Source of the DNA: an uncultured Collinsella sp. | GTDB taxonomy: Bacteria; Actinomycetota; Coriobacteriia; Coriobacteriales; Coriobacteriaceae | Direction: 5' to 3' | NCBI GenBank assembly: GCA_900538305.1 | Contig: UPXY01000027.1 | Span: 1 to 19,959, forward strand | Length of the DNA: 19,959 nt | Part shown: in pieces, positions 12,776-19,959 of the stretch | Layout of the letters: each line of letters opens with the position of its first letter | How positions within the stretch are numbered: the stretch's first letter is position 1 | Notes under the pieces: model-generated | What the model saw: only the letters and a program-made list of their open reading frames with translations | Database searches by the model: none | Told to the model about the DNA's origin: nothing | Made by a program: the position numbers and the translations under genes

Positions 12776-15190
12776 CTAGAGCGTCATGTTGGGATCGGCG
12801 TCGATGTTCAGCGGTGAGAATTCGCCGCGTTCGAACTTGCGACGAGCAACCTCGGCGATCATCGCGGCGTTATCCGTACAGGCACCCTGGGGCGGAAGCG
12901 TTACGCGCACGCCCTGACGCCCGAGCTTCTTCACCATCATCTTGCGCAGGTGCGGGTTCGCAGCAACGCCGCCACCGATACAGTACTCCCGCGCGCCGGT
13001 TTCGCGCAGTGCCGCCCACGCCTTCTTATACTGTACGTCGAACACGGCAGCCTCGAATGAGGCGGCGAGATCGGGTACGTGGATGGTTCTCCCGGCCGCC
13101 GTCTCCTGTTCGATGTAGTTCACCACCGCCGTCTTCAGCCCGGAAAGGGAGAACCGGTAGTCGCCCTTGCGGTTGAGCGCGCGCGGGAACTCGATCGCCT
13201 TCGGATCGCCCGTCTCGGCCAAGCGCGAGATGATAGGCCCACCCGGATACCCGAGGCCCAGCGCCTTCGCCACCTTATCGAACGCCTCGCCCACAGCGTC
13301 GTCGAGCGTCTCGCCGAGCACCTGGTAATCACCCCAGTCGCGTACATGCACCAGCATGGTGTGCCCGCCCGAGACCAGCGTGAAGATAAACGGCGGTTTA
13401 AGATCCGGCTGCGCGAGCAGGTTCGCAAATAGATGCCCCTCCAGATGGTTCACCGCGATGAGCGGCACGTTTGCAGCGTATGCCATGCCCTTTGCAAACG
13501 CCACACCCACCACGAGCGCACCTACAAGTCCCGGTCCCTGCGTCACGCCGATAGCCGCAAGCTCCGCAGGAGCCACGGCGCCGCCGGAAAGGCCGAGCGC
13601 GTGCCCCGCTTCCTCGAGCGCAGCATCGATCACGCCCACGATAGCCTCAACATGTTTGCGCGAGGCGATCTCGGGCACGACACCGCCAAACCGTGCGTGG
13701 AAATCGATCTGCGTCGACACCTGGTTGGCAAGCATGTTCCCCTCGGCGTCGATAATCGCCGCTGCGGTCTCGTCGCACGAGCTCTCGATGGCAAGCACGA
13801 ACCTGCGGCGCGCAAGCTCTGCCGTCTCCTCGTCCGTCCGCTCCGGTACCGCAAGCGGCCACGCGCGCACGACGGCAGCCGTGGGCTCAGGAGATGCCGC
13901 ATCGACCGGCAACACGAGCGGCAGCTCCGCCTTCATGATCGTCGCATCCACACCGTGCCCGTAATATCCGGGCCGCACGCCAACGCGAGCGAACCCGAGC
14001 GCCTCGTACAGCGCGATCGCAGGGCTGTTTCCCGCCTCGACCTCGAGCGATGCCGTCGTGCACCCGAGCATCTGCGCATCGTAGCTCACATGGGCGAGCA
14101 GCTTGCGCGCGATCCCCTCCCGACGGCGCGCAGACACGACCGCCACGTCAAGGATCTCGACTTCATGCTCCACGACCATACCGCCCGCATAACCTACGAG
14201 CTCGCCATCGTCGTGCGCCACCCACCAGCTGCGTGGTACCGCCGTCGAGGGGCTCAACTCCTCCAAAAACTGAGCCGCGCTCCACGGCGCATGTGCAGCG
14301 TCCGCAAAACACGATCGTTCCAAATCTGCCGCAGCTTCCGCATCGGCAGGACCCATTGGCCTGAATTGCAGATGTCTCCCTGCGAGCTCATCTGCCACGC
14401 CAGTCGTCTGGCTCTGCTCGCTCTGGGCAAGTCCCAGGCGCTTGCGCTCGTTCTCTTCGGCATCGGAAAGACGCGTGTAGATGGGAAGCACGAGCGCAGG
14501 ATCACCATATCCGGCTACGTCGTCGGCGTTCTCCGCTCCAACACGCCACGCACGCAGGAGCCCCTCCCCGCTCGGCCACCACAAGCTGCGATCGATGCAC
14601 GATGTCAAGCCCGCTTCCTCGAAACGGTCACCGTAGCGAACAAGACCATCGCCCGTAAGCTGCAAATCCGCGGCATCGGCGCGCCCCGCCCATTCCTCTA
14701 CGGCAACGGCGGCCTTCACCACGCGCTCGCGATCGAACAGGCGGCACAGGCCAGCATCATCCAGACGGTAGAGCGCGGGATACACCTCGCCGCGCATGGC
14801 ATCTGCTGCCACCCCTAACAATCCGCGCACGCCGGCAAGCCATGCTGTCCAAGCGCTCGCATCGAGCGTCGAGGTTCCATAGAGGGGAGCGTTCGCACCG
14901 TATGCCAGCCCTTTTGCCGTGGAGATGCCAATGCGGACGCCCGTGAACGAGCCCGGCCCGCGTCCTACCACGTACGCGTCAAGCTGCTCGCGCGCAACGC
15001 CCGCCCGTGCCAACGTGGCATCGAGCGTGTCGATAAGTTCTACGTTCGCATGGCGCCGGCACAGATGGTCGCCCGACGCGAGAACATCGATCGAGCCGTC
15101 CGCGCCATCAATGCGCGCGACCGTACACGCGAGCATGTCCGTCGACGTATCGATTGCTGCAACGAACTTGGTTTCGTTTGCGTTTTTCAT
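12776..15190 (-). CDS. tsaB-rimI-tsaD: TsaB-RimI-TsaD fusion, tRNA t6A37 synthesis and N-terminal acetylation
   Basis: Three proteins that are separate in most bacteria are joined in 804 residues. TsaB (about 8-240) has AAIDTST and GRGPGSFTGVRIG (77-88). RimI, a GNAT acetyltransferase (about 272-422), has the acetyl-CoA loop RRREGIARKLL and LEVEAGNSPAIALYEALGF. TsaD (about 464-804) has LAIESSCDET, the metal-binding NHLEGH (581-586), LVSGGHTMLV, a GGGVAANPHLR loop and CTDNAAMIA. TsaB and TsaD form the threonylcarbamoyl-transfer core that modifies A37 of ANN-decoding tRNAs; RimI acetylates ribosomal protein S18 in E. coli. The two linkers (240-272, 425-462) look flexible. ATG at 15190 lies 1 nt after the tsaE stop with GAGG inside tsaE, so the partners are translationally coupled. 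The stop is followed by a 37-bp inverted repeat. Confidence 0.97.
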   Translation of the reverse strand: MKNANETKFVAAIDTSTDMLACTVARIDGADGSIDVLASGDHLCRRHANVELIDTLDATLARAGVAREQLDAYVVGRGPGSFTGVRIGISTAKGLAYGANAPLYGTSTLDASAWTAWLAGVRGLLGVAADAMRGEVYPALYRLDDAGLCRLFDRERVVKAAVAVEEWAGRADAADLQLTGDGLVRYGDRFEEAGLTSCIDRSLWWPSGEGLLRAWRVGAENADDVAGYGDPALVLPIYTRLSDAEENERKRLGLAQSEQSQTTGVADELAGRHLQFRPMGPADAEAAADLERSCFADAAHAPWSAAQFLEELSPSTAVPRSWWVAHDDGELVGYAGGMVVEHEVEILDVAVVSARRREGIARKLLAHVSYDAQMLGCTTASLEVEAGNSPAIALYEALGFARVGVRPGYYGHGVDATIMKAELPLVLPVDAASPEPTAAVVRAWPLAVPERTDEETAELARRRFVLAIESSCDETAAAIIDAEGNMLANQVSTQIDFHARFGGVVPEIASRKHVEAIVGVIDAALEEAGHALGLSGGAVAPAELAAIGVTQGPGLVGALVVGVAFAKGMAYAANVPLIAVNHLEGHLFANLLAQPDLKPPFIFTLVSGGHTMLVHVRDWGDYQVLGETLDDAVGEAFDKVAKALGLGYPGGPIISRLAETGDPKAIEFPRALNRKGDYRFSLSGLKTAVVNYIEQETAAGRTIHVPDLAASFEAAVFDVQYKKAWAALRETGAREYCIGGGVAANPHLRKMMVKKLGRQGVRVTLPPQGACTDNAAMIAEVARRKFERGEFSPLNIDADPNMTL

Positions 15191-15191
15191 C

Positions 15192-15698
15192 TTACTTGTC
15201 CTCGATGTAATGGCTCACGGCATCGTCGATCGCCCGCGCAAGCTCTTCCGCCCGCTTCCCATGCGGCTCGAGACGAACGCGGCGCGTCGTCTCGCCCGTT
15301 CGCTCAATCACGACCCCGAGGAACTCGTCGGTAAGCTCGTCCTGAAACTGCTCGCCCCACTCAAGCAGGCACGTGCCTTCATATCCCAGCACATCGAAGA
15401 TGCCCGTATCCTCAAGCTCGTAAGCATGCTCGAGCCGGTACAGATCGAAATGGAAGAGCGGAATCCGACCCCCATCATGAACCGCCATGAGAGCGAAGGT
15501 GGGGCTCGTCACCGGAAGCCCATCGCCCAGGCCGCGCGCCACACCTTTGGTGAAGTGCGTCTTCCCCACACCAAGGCCACCGGTTAGCACGAGCACGTCA
15601 CCATCTGCGAGCGCAGGGGCAACGAGCTCGCCCAAGCGCTCGGTATCCTCTTGCGACGCGCTCGAATACGCGAACGCGACGTCCCTCTCCAGCGCCAT
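15192..15698 (-). CDS. tsaE: tRNA threonylcarbamoyladenosine synthesis ATPase TsaE
   Basis: TsaE is the ATPase that resets the TsaB-TsaD complex during t6A formation. The 168-residue protein has Walker A GGLGVGKT (40-47), the TSPTF switch, FHFDLYRL and CLLEWGEQF, all in the family order. ATG at 15698 follows AAGGAG by 6 nt, and that site overlaps the stop of the preceding uracil-DNA glycosylase gene. Only 1 nt separates tsaE from the TsaB-RimI-TsaD gene, which holds its partners, so function and context agree fully. Confidence 0.96.
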   Translation of the reverse strand: MALERDVAFAYSSASQEDTERLGELVAPALADGDVLVLTGGLGVGKTHFTKGVARGLGDGLPVTSPTFALMAVHDGGRIPLFHFDLYRLEHAYELEDTGIFDVLGYEGTCLLEWGEQFQDELTDEFLGVVIERTGETTRRVRLEPHGKRAEELARAIDDAVSHYIEDK

Positions 15699-15700
15699 GG

Positions 15701-16366
15701 CTACTCCTTGACCGAGGGAAGTGGCGAGGCGGCGTCTTGAACGACCGGGCTACCCATGGATGCGCCCGCTGGGTGACGTTCGAGCCAGTCGCCAAGCATG
15801 CGGAAGTCCTCCTCGAGCAGCTCCTGCCAAGCCGGATTGCGCAACGCTGCGGCAGGGTGGAACGTCGGCATGACGGTGAAGTGCCCTGTTTGATGGAAAC
15901 GCCCGCGCAAGCGCGTGATGCCCGTCTCGGTTTTAAGCACGAAATGCGTTGCGGGGTTGCCGAGCGTCACAATCACATCCGGCCAGATGCTGCGGATCTG
16001 CTCGCGCAGAAACGGCGAGCATGCAAGCACCTCGTCGGGCTTAGGATCGCGGTTTCCCGGCGGGCGGCATTTGAGCACGTTGGCAATATAGATCTCGTCT
16101 CGCGTGAGCCCGGCAAGCGAGAGAATCGCATTGAGGTTCTCGCCGGCGCGTCCCACGAAGGGTTCTCCCTGCAGATCTTCGTTGCGCCCCGGAGCCTCGC
16201 CCACGAACATGACGCGCGCGTGCGGGTTTCCCACCCCGAAGACGATATTCGTGCGCGTCTGGCACAGCTCGCACAAGCGGCAGTCCCCCAAAACCGCACG
16301 AATCTCCTCGAGCGAAACTTCACGCGGCTTTTGCTGTTCATGGCCGGGAATGTGCATGATGCCCAT
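15701..16366 (-). CDS. Family 4 (thermostable-type) uracil-DNA glycosylase
   Basis: The 221-residue enzyme removes uracil from DNA. It has the family 4 iron-sulfur ligands C29, C32, C100 and C116 (CRLC, LKCRPPGNRDP, ACSPFL). GEAPGRNED (56-64) and GEPFVGRAGENLN form the active site, and FHPAAAL (169-175) is the late His motif. The frame is open up to 16411, but ATG at 16366 is preferred because AAGGAG lies 5 nt upstream and conserved sequence starts soon after. The Ala/Ser/Pro-rich tail after residue 198 is not conserved in type. tsaE begins 2 nt after its stop. A 9-bp hairpin lies just upstream. Confidence 0.94.
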   Translation of the reverse strand: MGIMHIPGHEQQKPREVSLEEIRAVLGDCRLCELCQTRTNIVFGVGNPHARVMFVGEAPGRNEDLQGEPFVGRAGENLNAILSLAGLTRDEIYIANVLKCRPPGNRDPKPDEVLACSPFLREQIRSIWPDVIVTLGNPATHFVLKTETGITRLRGRFHQTGHFTVMPTFHPAAALRNPAWQELLEEDFRMLGDWLERHPAGASMGSPVVQDAASPLPSVKE

Positions 16367-16381
16367 ATGGACTCCTTGCTT

Positions 16382-16405
16382 GAGCCGCATGCCTCGATGC
16401 GGCTC
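16382..16405. promoter_or_regulatory. 9-bp perfect hairpin in the alr-udg gap
   Basis: GAGCCGCAT (16382-16390) pairs with ATGCGGCTC (16397-16405) over a 6-nt loop, 16 nt upstream of the glycosylase start and within 10 nt of its ribosome binding site. It sits in the only sizeable gap (111 bp) of the operon and has no T-run on either side. It could modulate readthrough or mRNA processing. Confidence 0.4.
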
Positions 16406-16477
16406 GGTCATCTCTTCTTTCGTCCTCAGCTACCTCGTGCCTGAACCCGGTCAAACGCCCGGCAGCGCACGGCGGCT

Positions 16478-17629
16478 TTACAAGTACACCTTCTCCAGCC
16501 GCATGCCGAAATCGCACGCGACCTCGTAGTTGATGGTACCGCGCAAACGCGCCATCTCGTCCATGGTGATTTCCGCATCACCATCGCGACCGATGATCGT
16601 CACGATGTCACCGTGCTCCGCCTCGGGAATCTGGTGGATGGGCGTCTGCTGAATGACGAACATGCACTGATCCATGCAGATGTTTCCCACCTGGCGCACC
16701 CGCTCGCCGCGATAGAGCACATCCATGCGATTAGAGAGCACGCGGGAAAGACCGTCGGCATATCCCAGCGGAATCGTGCAAATCTGCACCGATGTGCGCG
16801 GAACACGATAGGTGAAACCGTAGCTCACGCCCTCGCCCATGGCGGGATGCGTTGTGCGCGTGATGCGCGCCCGCACGCTCATGACTGGCTCGAGCGACAT
16901 GCGCGCGGCAGCCGCCTCACACGGCTGCAGGCCGTACAAGCCGATGCCCACACGTACCATGTCGTAGCGTGTCGTGGTGTCGAGCATCGTTGCGGGCGTG
17001 TTGTCGCAATGCACCGTCCCACAGTCAAAGCCGGCATCGCGCATGGCGGACACCGCCTCGTCGAAACGCTTGCACTGCAGCTTGTAATCCCAACCATCGA
17101 CATCGTCTGCGGTTGCGAAATGCGTGAACACGCCATCGCACTCGAGCCCACGATGAAACTCGATGCTGCGACGGAACTCCACGACCTCGGTATAGTGGAC
17201 ACCGATGCGGTTCATGCCCGTTTCGATGGCAAGATGGTATGCACCGACGGTGCCTGCCTGCACCGCACCCTCGCCATATGCCAAGGCGAATTCAACCGTG
17301 TAGACCGTCGGCATGATGCGATACTCAAGCAGAAGGGGAATCGCCTCTACCGGGGGTTCGCTCAACAGCAAAATGGACGCCGAGATACCGCCCTCGCGAA
17401 GCCGCACGCCCTCCATAACCGTCGCGACGGCGAACATGTCGGCACCGGCGGAGTGCATCACGCGCGCGCACTCGATAGCCCCGTGTCCATAGGCATCGGC
17501 TTTGACCACGCAGCACAGGCGCTGGCGCGGTCCGAGCAGATTCTTATAGGCACGCACGTTCCGTCGAAGCGCACCGCGATCGATCTCGACCCACGCCCAG
17601 CGCGTTTCGGGCATCTTCATCGTCGACAT
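16478..17629 (-). CDS. alr: Alanine racemase
   Basis: Alr interconverts L- and D-alanine with pyridoxal phosphate, supplying D-Ala for peptidoglycan. The 383-residue protein has the PLP lysine K43 in VVKADAYGHG and the opposite catalytic Tyr270 in GVSYGFTY. Family motifs IETGMNRIG, VRVGIGLYG, IPLGYADG and VGNICMDQCM are also present. The start ATG 17629 is preceded by GTGAGG, which also contains the TGA stop of the nnr gene; only 7 nt separate them. Pairing alr directly with nnr and acpS is a common bacterial arrangement. The gene is intact and of normal length. Confidence 0.97.
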   Translation of the reverse strand: MSTMKMPETRWAWVEIDRGALRRNVRAYKNLLGPRQRLCCVVKADAYGHGAIECARVMHSAGADMFAVATVMEGVRLREGGISASILLLSEPPVEAIPLLLEYRIMPTVYTVEFALAYGEGAVQAGTVGAYHLAIETGMNRIGVHYTEVVEFRRSIEFHRGLECDGVFTHFATADDVDGWDYKLQCKRFDEAVSAMRDAGFDCGTVHCDNTPATMLDTTTRYDMVRVGIGLYGLQPCEAAAARMSLEPVMSVRARITRTTHPAMGEGVSYGFTYRVPRTSVQICTIPLGYADGLSRVLSNRMDVLYRGERVRQVGNICMDQCMFVIQQTPIHQIPEAEHGDIVTIIGRDGDAEITMDEMARLRGTINYEVACDFGMRLEKVYL

Positions 17630-17636
17630 GACAACC

Positions 17637-19262
17637 TCACGCCCCCTTTATCCCAGAGGAGATATCGCCCTCACTGAGCCCTTTAAGCGCCTCTTCTTCG
17701 GCAAGTGCCATGGCATCGCCTATCACGTCGATCAAATCCGTAGCGATGACGCTCTTCTCACCATAGCGCTCCGCCGCGATGAACCCCGTGAGGGAGTGAA
17801 GCGAAACCGCATAGGAGCACAGCAGCTCCCAAGGGCCGTCGTAGCCATGGTTAAGCGCAAGCGTGCCTGCCAGGATACCAGAGAGCACATCGCCGGTTCC
17901 CGCAGTGGACAGCGATGCCGGTCCGGAGAGCGGCAGCAAAACCTTCTCCACGCCTGCGACCGCCGTCACCGGCCCTTTCGCCACGACGATGAAATCGTCG
18001 GATCCCGCCGCCCAGAGCAGCCGCTGGGCGGCCTCGATAGCGCTGCCAAGATCGACGATCCCATCGTTCGCTACCAAACGGGAAAGCTCGCGATAATGGG
18101 GCGTGAGGACAAGCGGAGCCTCACGCCTATAGAGCTCAGGCGTCTTATCGAGCCCGCCGATCGAAAGCTTCGAGAGACAGTTGAGCGCGTCGGCGTCGAG
18201 CACGAGCGGCACATCGATCTCCAGCAAGCCGGAAACCACATCGATGCAGCCGGCCGCCGTCGTGATACCCGGGCCGCACAGCACGCAGGAGAACTTCTTT
18301 GCAGTCTCGCACACAACACGACGAGCTGCGGCGCCGAATGCGCCACGGGAATCGGCAGGTATGTCAATAACGGGCACCGAAGGCAGCGCCATGCGAATGA
18401 GGTTCGCACAGGTAGCAGGAGCGGCAACAGCCACATATCCAGCACCGGCGCGCGCGGCGGCCTTCGCCGCCATCATCGCGGCACCAGGATATGTGCTAGA
18501 ACCAGCTACAACAAGCACCGAACCGCGCGAGTACTTGTCGATATTGGACGGCAGGGGCGCCAAAAAATCGATGAGGTCGGCAGGCTCCACCATCTCGGCA
18601 GCATGGTCAACATCATCGATGACCTCGTCAAGACGATCGTACAGCTTCCCGCAGATCACCTCACCCGCGTAGTCCGGACCATCGGCACTGTACAGCCCAA
18701 TCTTGGGCGCGAGCATCGTCGCGGTGCGCGTGGCTCGAATGCAGTCTTGCTCGACGATACCGCTTTGGGCATTAAGGCCAGAAGGCACGTCGACGGAAAC
18801 GACTTCAGGTGCAAGTTCATTGACCGTAGGAATCCAAATGGAGAACGGTGGCCGAAGCGACCCATGAAACCCAGTACCCAGAATCGCATCGACGACCACA
18901 TCGGCTTGAGAGATGAGCTGGCTCAACTCGTCGCGCGAAGGCCCTACCACAACATTCACATCGCGTCCTGCGGTGCGGCGCGCAACATGGCGAGCGAGCG
19001 CAGCGGGAATCTCGTCGGGCTCAACCGGGCTCACCACATCAACCGCGACGCCGTTGTGCGCGAGTACATCTGCCGCGACCCAACCGTCGCCGCCATTATT
19101 GCCAAAACCCACAAGAACGAGCACGTGTTTTGGCTTGGTAGCGGAAACGACAGAAGCGGTGAACTCACCTGCAAGCTCCATGAGCGATGCTTTAGTCGTG
19201 CCTTCAGCCTCGATGCAATCCTCGAGACGCGCGACCTCATCACAGCCCAGAATCGGTCTCAT
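17637..19262 (-). CDS. nnr: Bifunctional NAD(P)HX epimerase / ADP-dependent dehydratase
   Basis: This 541-residue fusion repairs hydrated NADH and NADPH. The N-terminal NnrE/YjeF-N epimerase domain (1-215) has GFGNNGGDGWVAA (52-64), DAILGTG and SVDVPSGLNAQSG. The C-terminal NnrD domain, a ribokinase-like dehydratase (about 225-541), has RGSVLVVAGS, PGAAMMAAKAAARAGAGYV, LDADALN, TPHYREL and the catalytic GTGDVLSG. ATG at 19262 is chosen because GGAGG lies 5 nt upstream; the frame extends to 19274, but that ATG forms part of the site. It overlaps the end of acpS by 23 nt, and alr follows after 7 nt. Confidence 0.96.
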   Translation of the reverse strand: MRPILGCDEVARLEDCIEAEGTTKASLMELAGEFTASVVSATKPKHVLVLVGFGNNGGDGWVAADVLAHNGVAVDVVSPVEPDEIPAALARHVARRTAGRDVNVVVGPSRDELSQLISQADVVVDAILGTGFHGSLRPPFSIWIPTVNELAPEVVSVDVPSGLNAQSGIVEQDCIRATRTATMLAPKIGLYSADGPDYAGEVICGKLYDRLDEVIDDVDHAAEMVEPADLIDFLAPLPSNIDKYSRGSVLVVAGSSTYPGAAMMAAKAAARAGAGYVAVAAPATCANLIRMALPSVPVIDIPADSRGAFGAAARRVVCETAKKFSCVLCGPGITTAAGCIDVVSGLLEIDVPLVLDADALNCLSKLSIGGLDKTPELYRREAPLVLTPHYRELSRLVANDGIVDLGSAIEAAQRLLWAAGSDDFIVVAKGPVTAVAGVEKVLLPLSGPASLSTAGTGDVLSGILAGTLALNHGYDGPWELLCSYAVSLHSLTGFIAAERYGEKSVIATDLIDVIGDAMALAEEEALKGLSEGDISSGIKGA

Positions 19263-19800
19263 CTGAACCTCCATGATCGATCAACGTTTCGCCAGATACC
19301 GATGTTAGCGCGTTGTCCTGAACACGCTCGAGCTCATCCAAGATAGAGCGCGCATCTCTAAACGAACGCGCCATCTGCGCGCGCTCATCCTCGCGCCGAT
19401 CTTTTTGGTGGGGACGAGATCCTTCAGAGATCGCCATCGCATTCGCAACGGCAAGCTCGCTCGTAAGGGAGAGTGAAAGCGCAACCTCGACAATACCACG
19501 CTCGTGGGCAATCTCGAGCGCCTTGCCCTTAAGCACAGCAATGGGTCGTCCGCGATCGTCGCGAGCGACCGAGACGTCTTTCCGCCCGATTCCTTGGGAA
19601 AACCCTGTACCGAGCGCCTTTAAGACAGCTTCACGCGCTGCAAAACGGGCAGCGTAGTGAGCCGCCCGACGCGTCGAGCGGTCGCAATACCGACGCTCTT
19701 CCTCGGTAAACATCTTGACCGCGAACGAGGGCGTACGTTCAAGGATGCACTCCATGCGAGCAATCTCAACGATATCGACACCGATGCCGGCCTCAGTCAT
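19240..19800 (-). CDS. acpS: Holo-[acyl carrier protein] synthase with C-terminal extension
   Basis: AcpS transfers 4'-phosphopantetheine from CoA to acyl carrier protein for fatty acid synthesis. The N-terminal 125 residues are typical: GIGVDIVEI with metal-binding Asp9, FTEEERRYC, and AARFAAREAVLKALGTG with Glu58. Two oddities stand out. Where relatives have SLSH before the final strand, this protein reads SLSLTSELAVA, so the conserved His is Leu. About 60 charged residues (127-186) follow the normal end, with a helical DARSILDELERV stretch. ATG at 19800 is chosen for GAGGAG 5 nt upstream; a TTG at 19818 precedes that site. It is the first gene of the acpS-nnr-alr operon. Confidence 0.92.
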   Translation of the reverse strand: MTEAGIGVDIVEIARMECILERTPSFAVKMFTEEERRYCDRSTRRAAHYAARFAAREAVLKALGTGFSQGIGRKDVSVARDDRGRPIAVLKGKALEIAHERGIVEVALSLSLTSELAVANAMAISEGSRPHQKDRREDERAQMARSFRDARSILDELERVQDNALTSVSGETLIDHGGSDETDSGL

Positions 19801-19865
19801 GCATGCTCCTCTCAACACACGCTAAGCCATAGATGTTTGCACGTTCTATTCTACCGATAGATACG

Positions 19866-19897
19866 AAAAAGGGCTTCCGGCATTAGCCAGAAGCCCT
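19866..19897 (-). terminator. Intrinsic terminator of a minus-strand gene beyond the right edge
   Basis: AGGGCTTC (19870-19877) pairs with GAAGCCCT (19890-19897), extended by three more pairs after one mismatch to a 4-nt loop. On the minus strand the stem is followed by TTTTTC (19866-19870), giving a canonical terminator about 65 nt upstream of acpS, so acpS must start its own transcript in 19801-19865. Confidence 0.8.
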
Positions 19898-19900
19898 CAT

Positions 19901-19959
19901 TCAGTTTCGTGCACGGCTCGGTGCCGTCCACCGGTCAGCGGCGCCCTGCCCTCCCACGG
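19901..19959 (-). CDS. Possible C-terminal end of an unidentified gene
   Basis: One minus-strand frame is open from the window edge to TGA at 19903-19901, four bases before the terminator stem, giving the ending VGGQGAADRWTAPSRARN. The position fits the end of a coding gene, but 18 codons are too few to identify it and an RNA gene is not excluded. Confidence 0.3.
   Translation of the reverse strand, partial: VGGQGAADRWTAPSRARN

Noticed and set aside
13433..14818. 461-codon open frame on the plus strand
   Set aside because: Antisense to the TsaB-RimI-TsaD gene, with Arg/His-rich composition.
17628..19346. 572-codon open frame on the plus strand
   Set aside because: Antisense to nnr, with no domain; the minus strand shows a complete Nnr protein.

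Overview
The window is about 20 kb of a high-GC, densely packed bacterial chromosome. The core gene set suggests an actinobacterium of the class Coriobacteriia (relatives of Collinsella, Olsenella, Eggerthella). The pointers are a TsaB-RimI-TsaD triple fusion, a FolP-FolK fusion and an acpS-nnr-alr-udg-tsaE-tsaBD run. This assignment is an inference from memory of such genomes, not a search.

Region 1 (1-125) holds the 5' part of a minus-strand tRNA-Ser(GGA) and its promoter. Region 2 (118-4402) is a composite transposon. Two apparently identical ISL3-family insertion sequences (126-1566 and 2954-4394) lie in the same orientation and flank about 1.4 kb of cargo. The 8-bp sequence AAAAAGAA sits just outside the left end (118-125) and just outside the right end (4395-4402), while the inner flanks differ, so the whole 4269-bp unit appears to have moved as one. 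The cargo is an RlmA-type 23S rRNA guanine-N1-methyltransferase of lower GC content than its surroundings. It is preceded by a small peptide ORF with a very strong ribosome binding site and by an 11-bp perfect hairpin. Both transposase genes carry the same in-frame TGA where the family has a conserved Trp, upstream of the codon for the catalytic Glu.

Region 3 (4403-7308) has a TRIC-family membrane channel gene converging on typA/bipA. Region 4 (7580-10546, all minus) reads folP-folK, a membrane-anchored J-domain protein and an unknown 157-residue protein, with a long hairpin between the last two. DHPS carries a roughly 130-residue low-complexity insertion. Upstream of folP lie three 51-bp tandem repeats able to form alternative hairpins.

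Region 5 (10974-12639) has a Sir2 deacylase divergent from exonuclease III. A perfect 37-bp inverted repeat (12654-12763) sits exactly between exonuclease III and the convergent operon that follows.

Region 6 (12776-19800, all minus) is a housekeeping operon: acpS, nnr (NAD(P)HX repair), alr (cell wall D-Ala), a family 4 uracil-DNA glycosylase, tsaE and tsaB-rimI-tsaD (tRNA t6A37). Most genes overlap or are spaced by a few bases. A good intrinsic terminator at 19866-19897 closes a further minus-strand gene whose last codons lie at the right edge.
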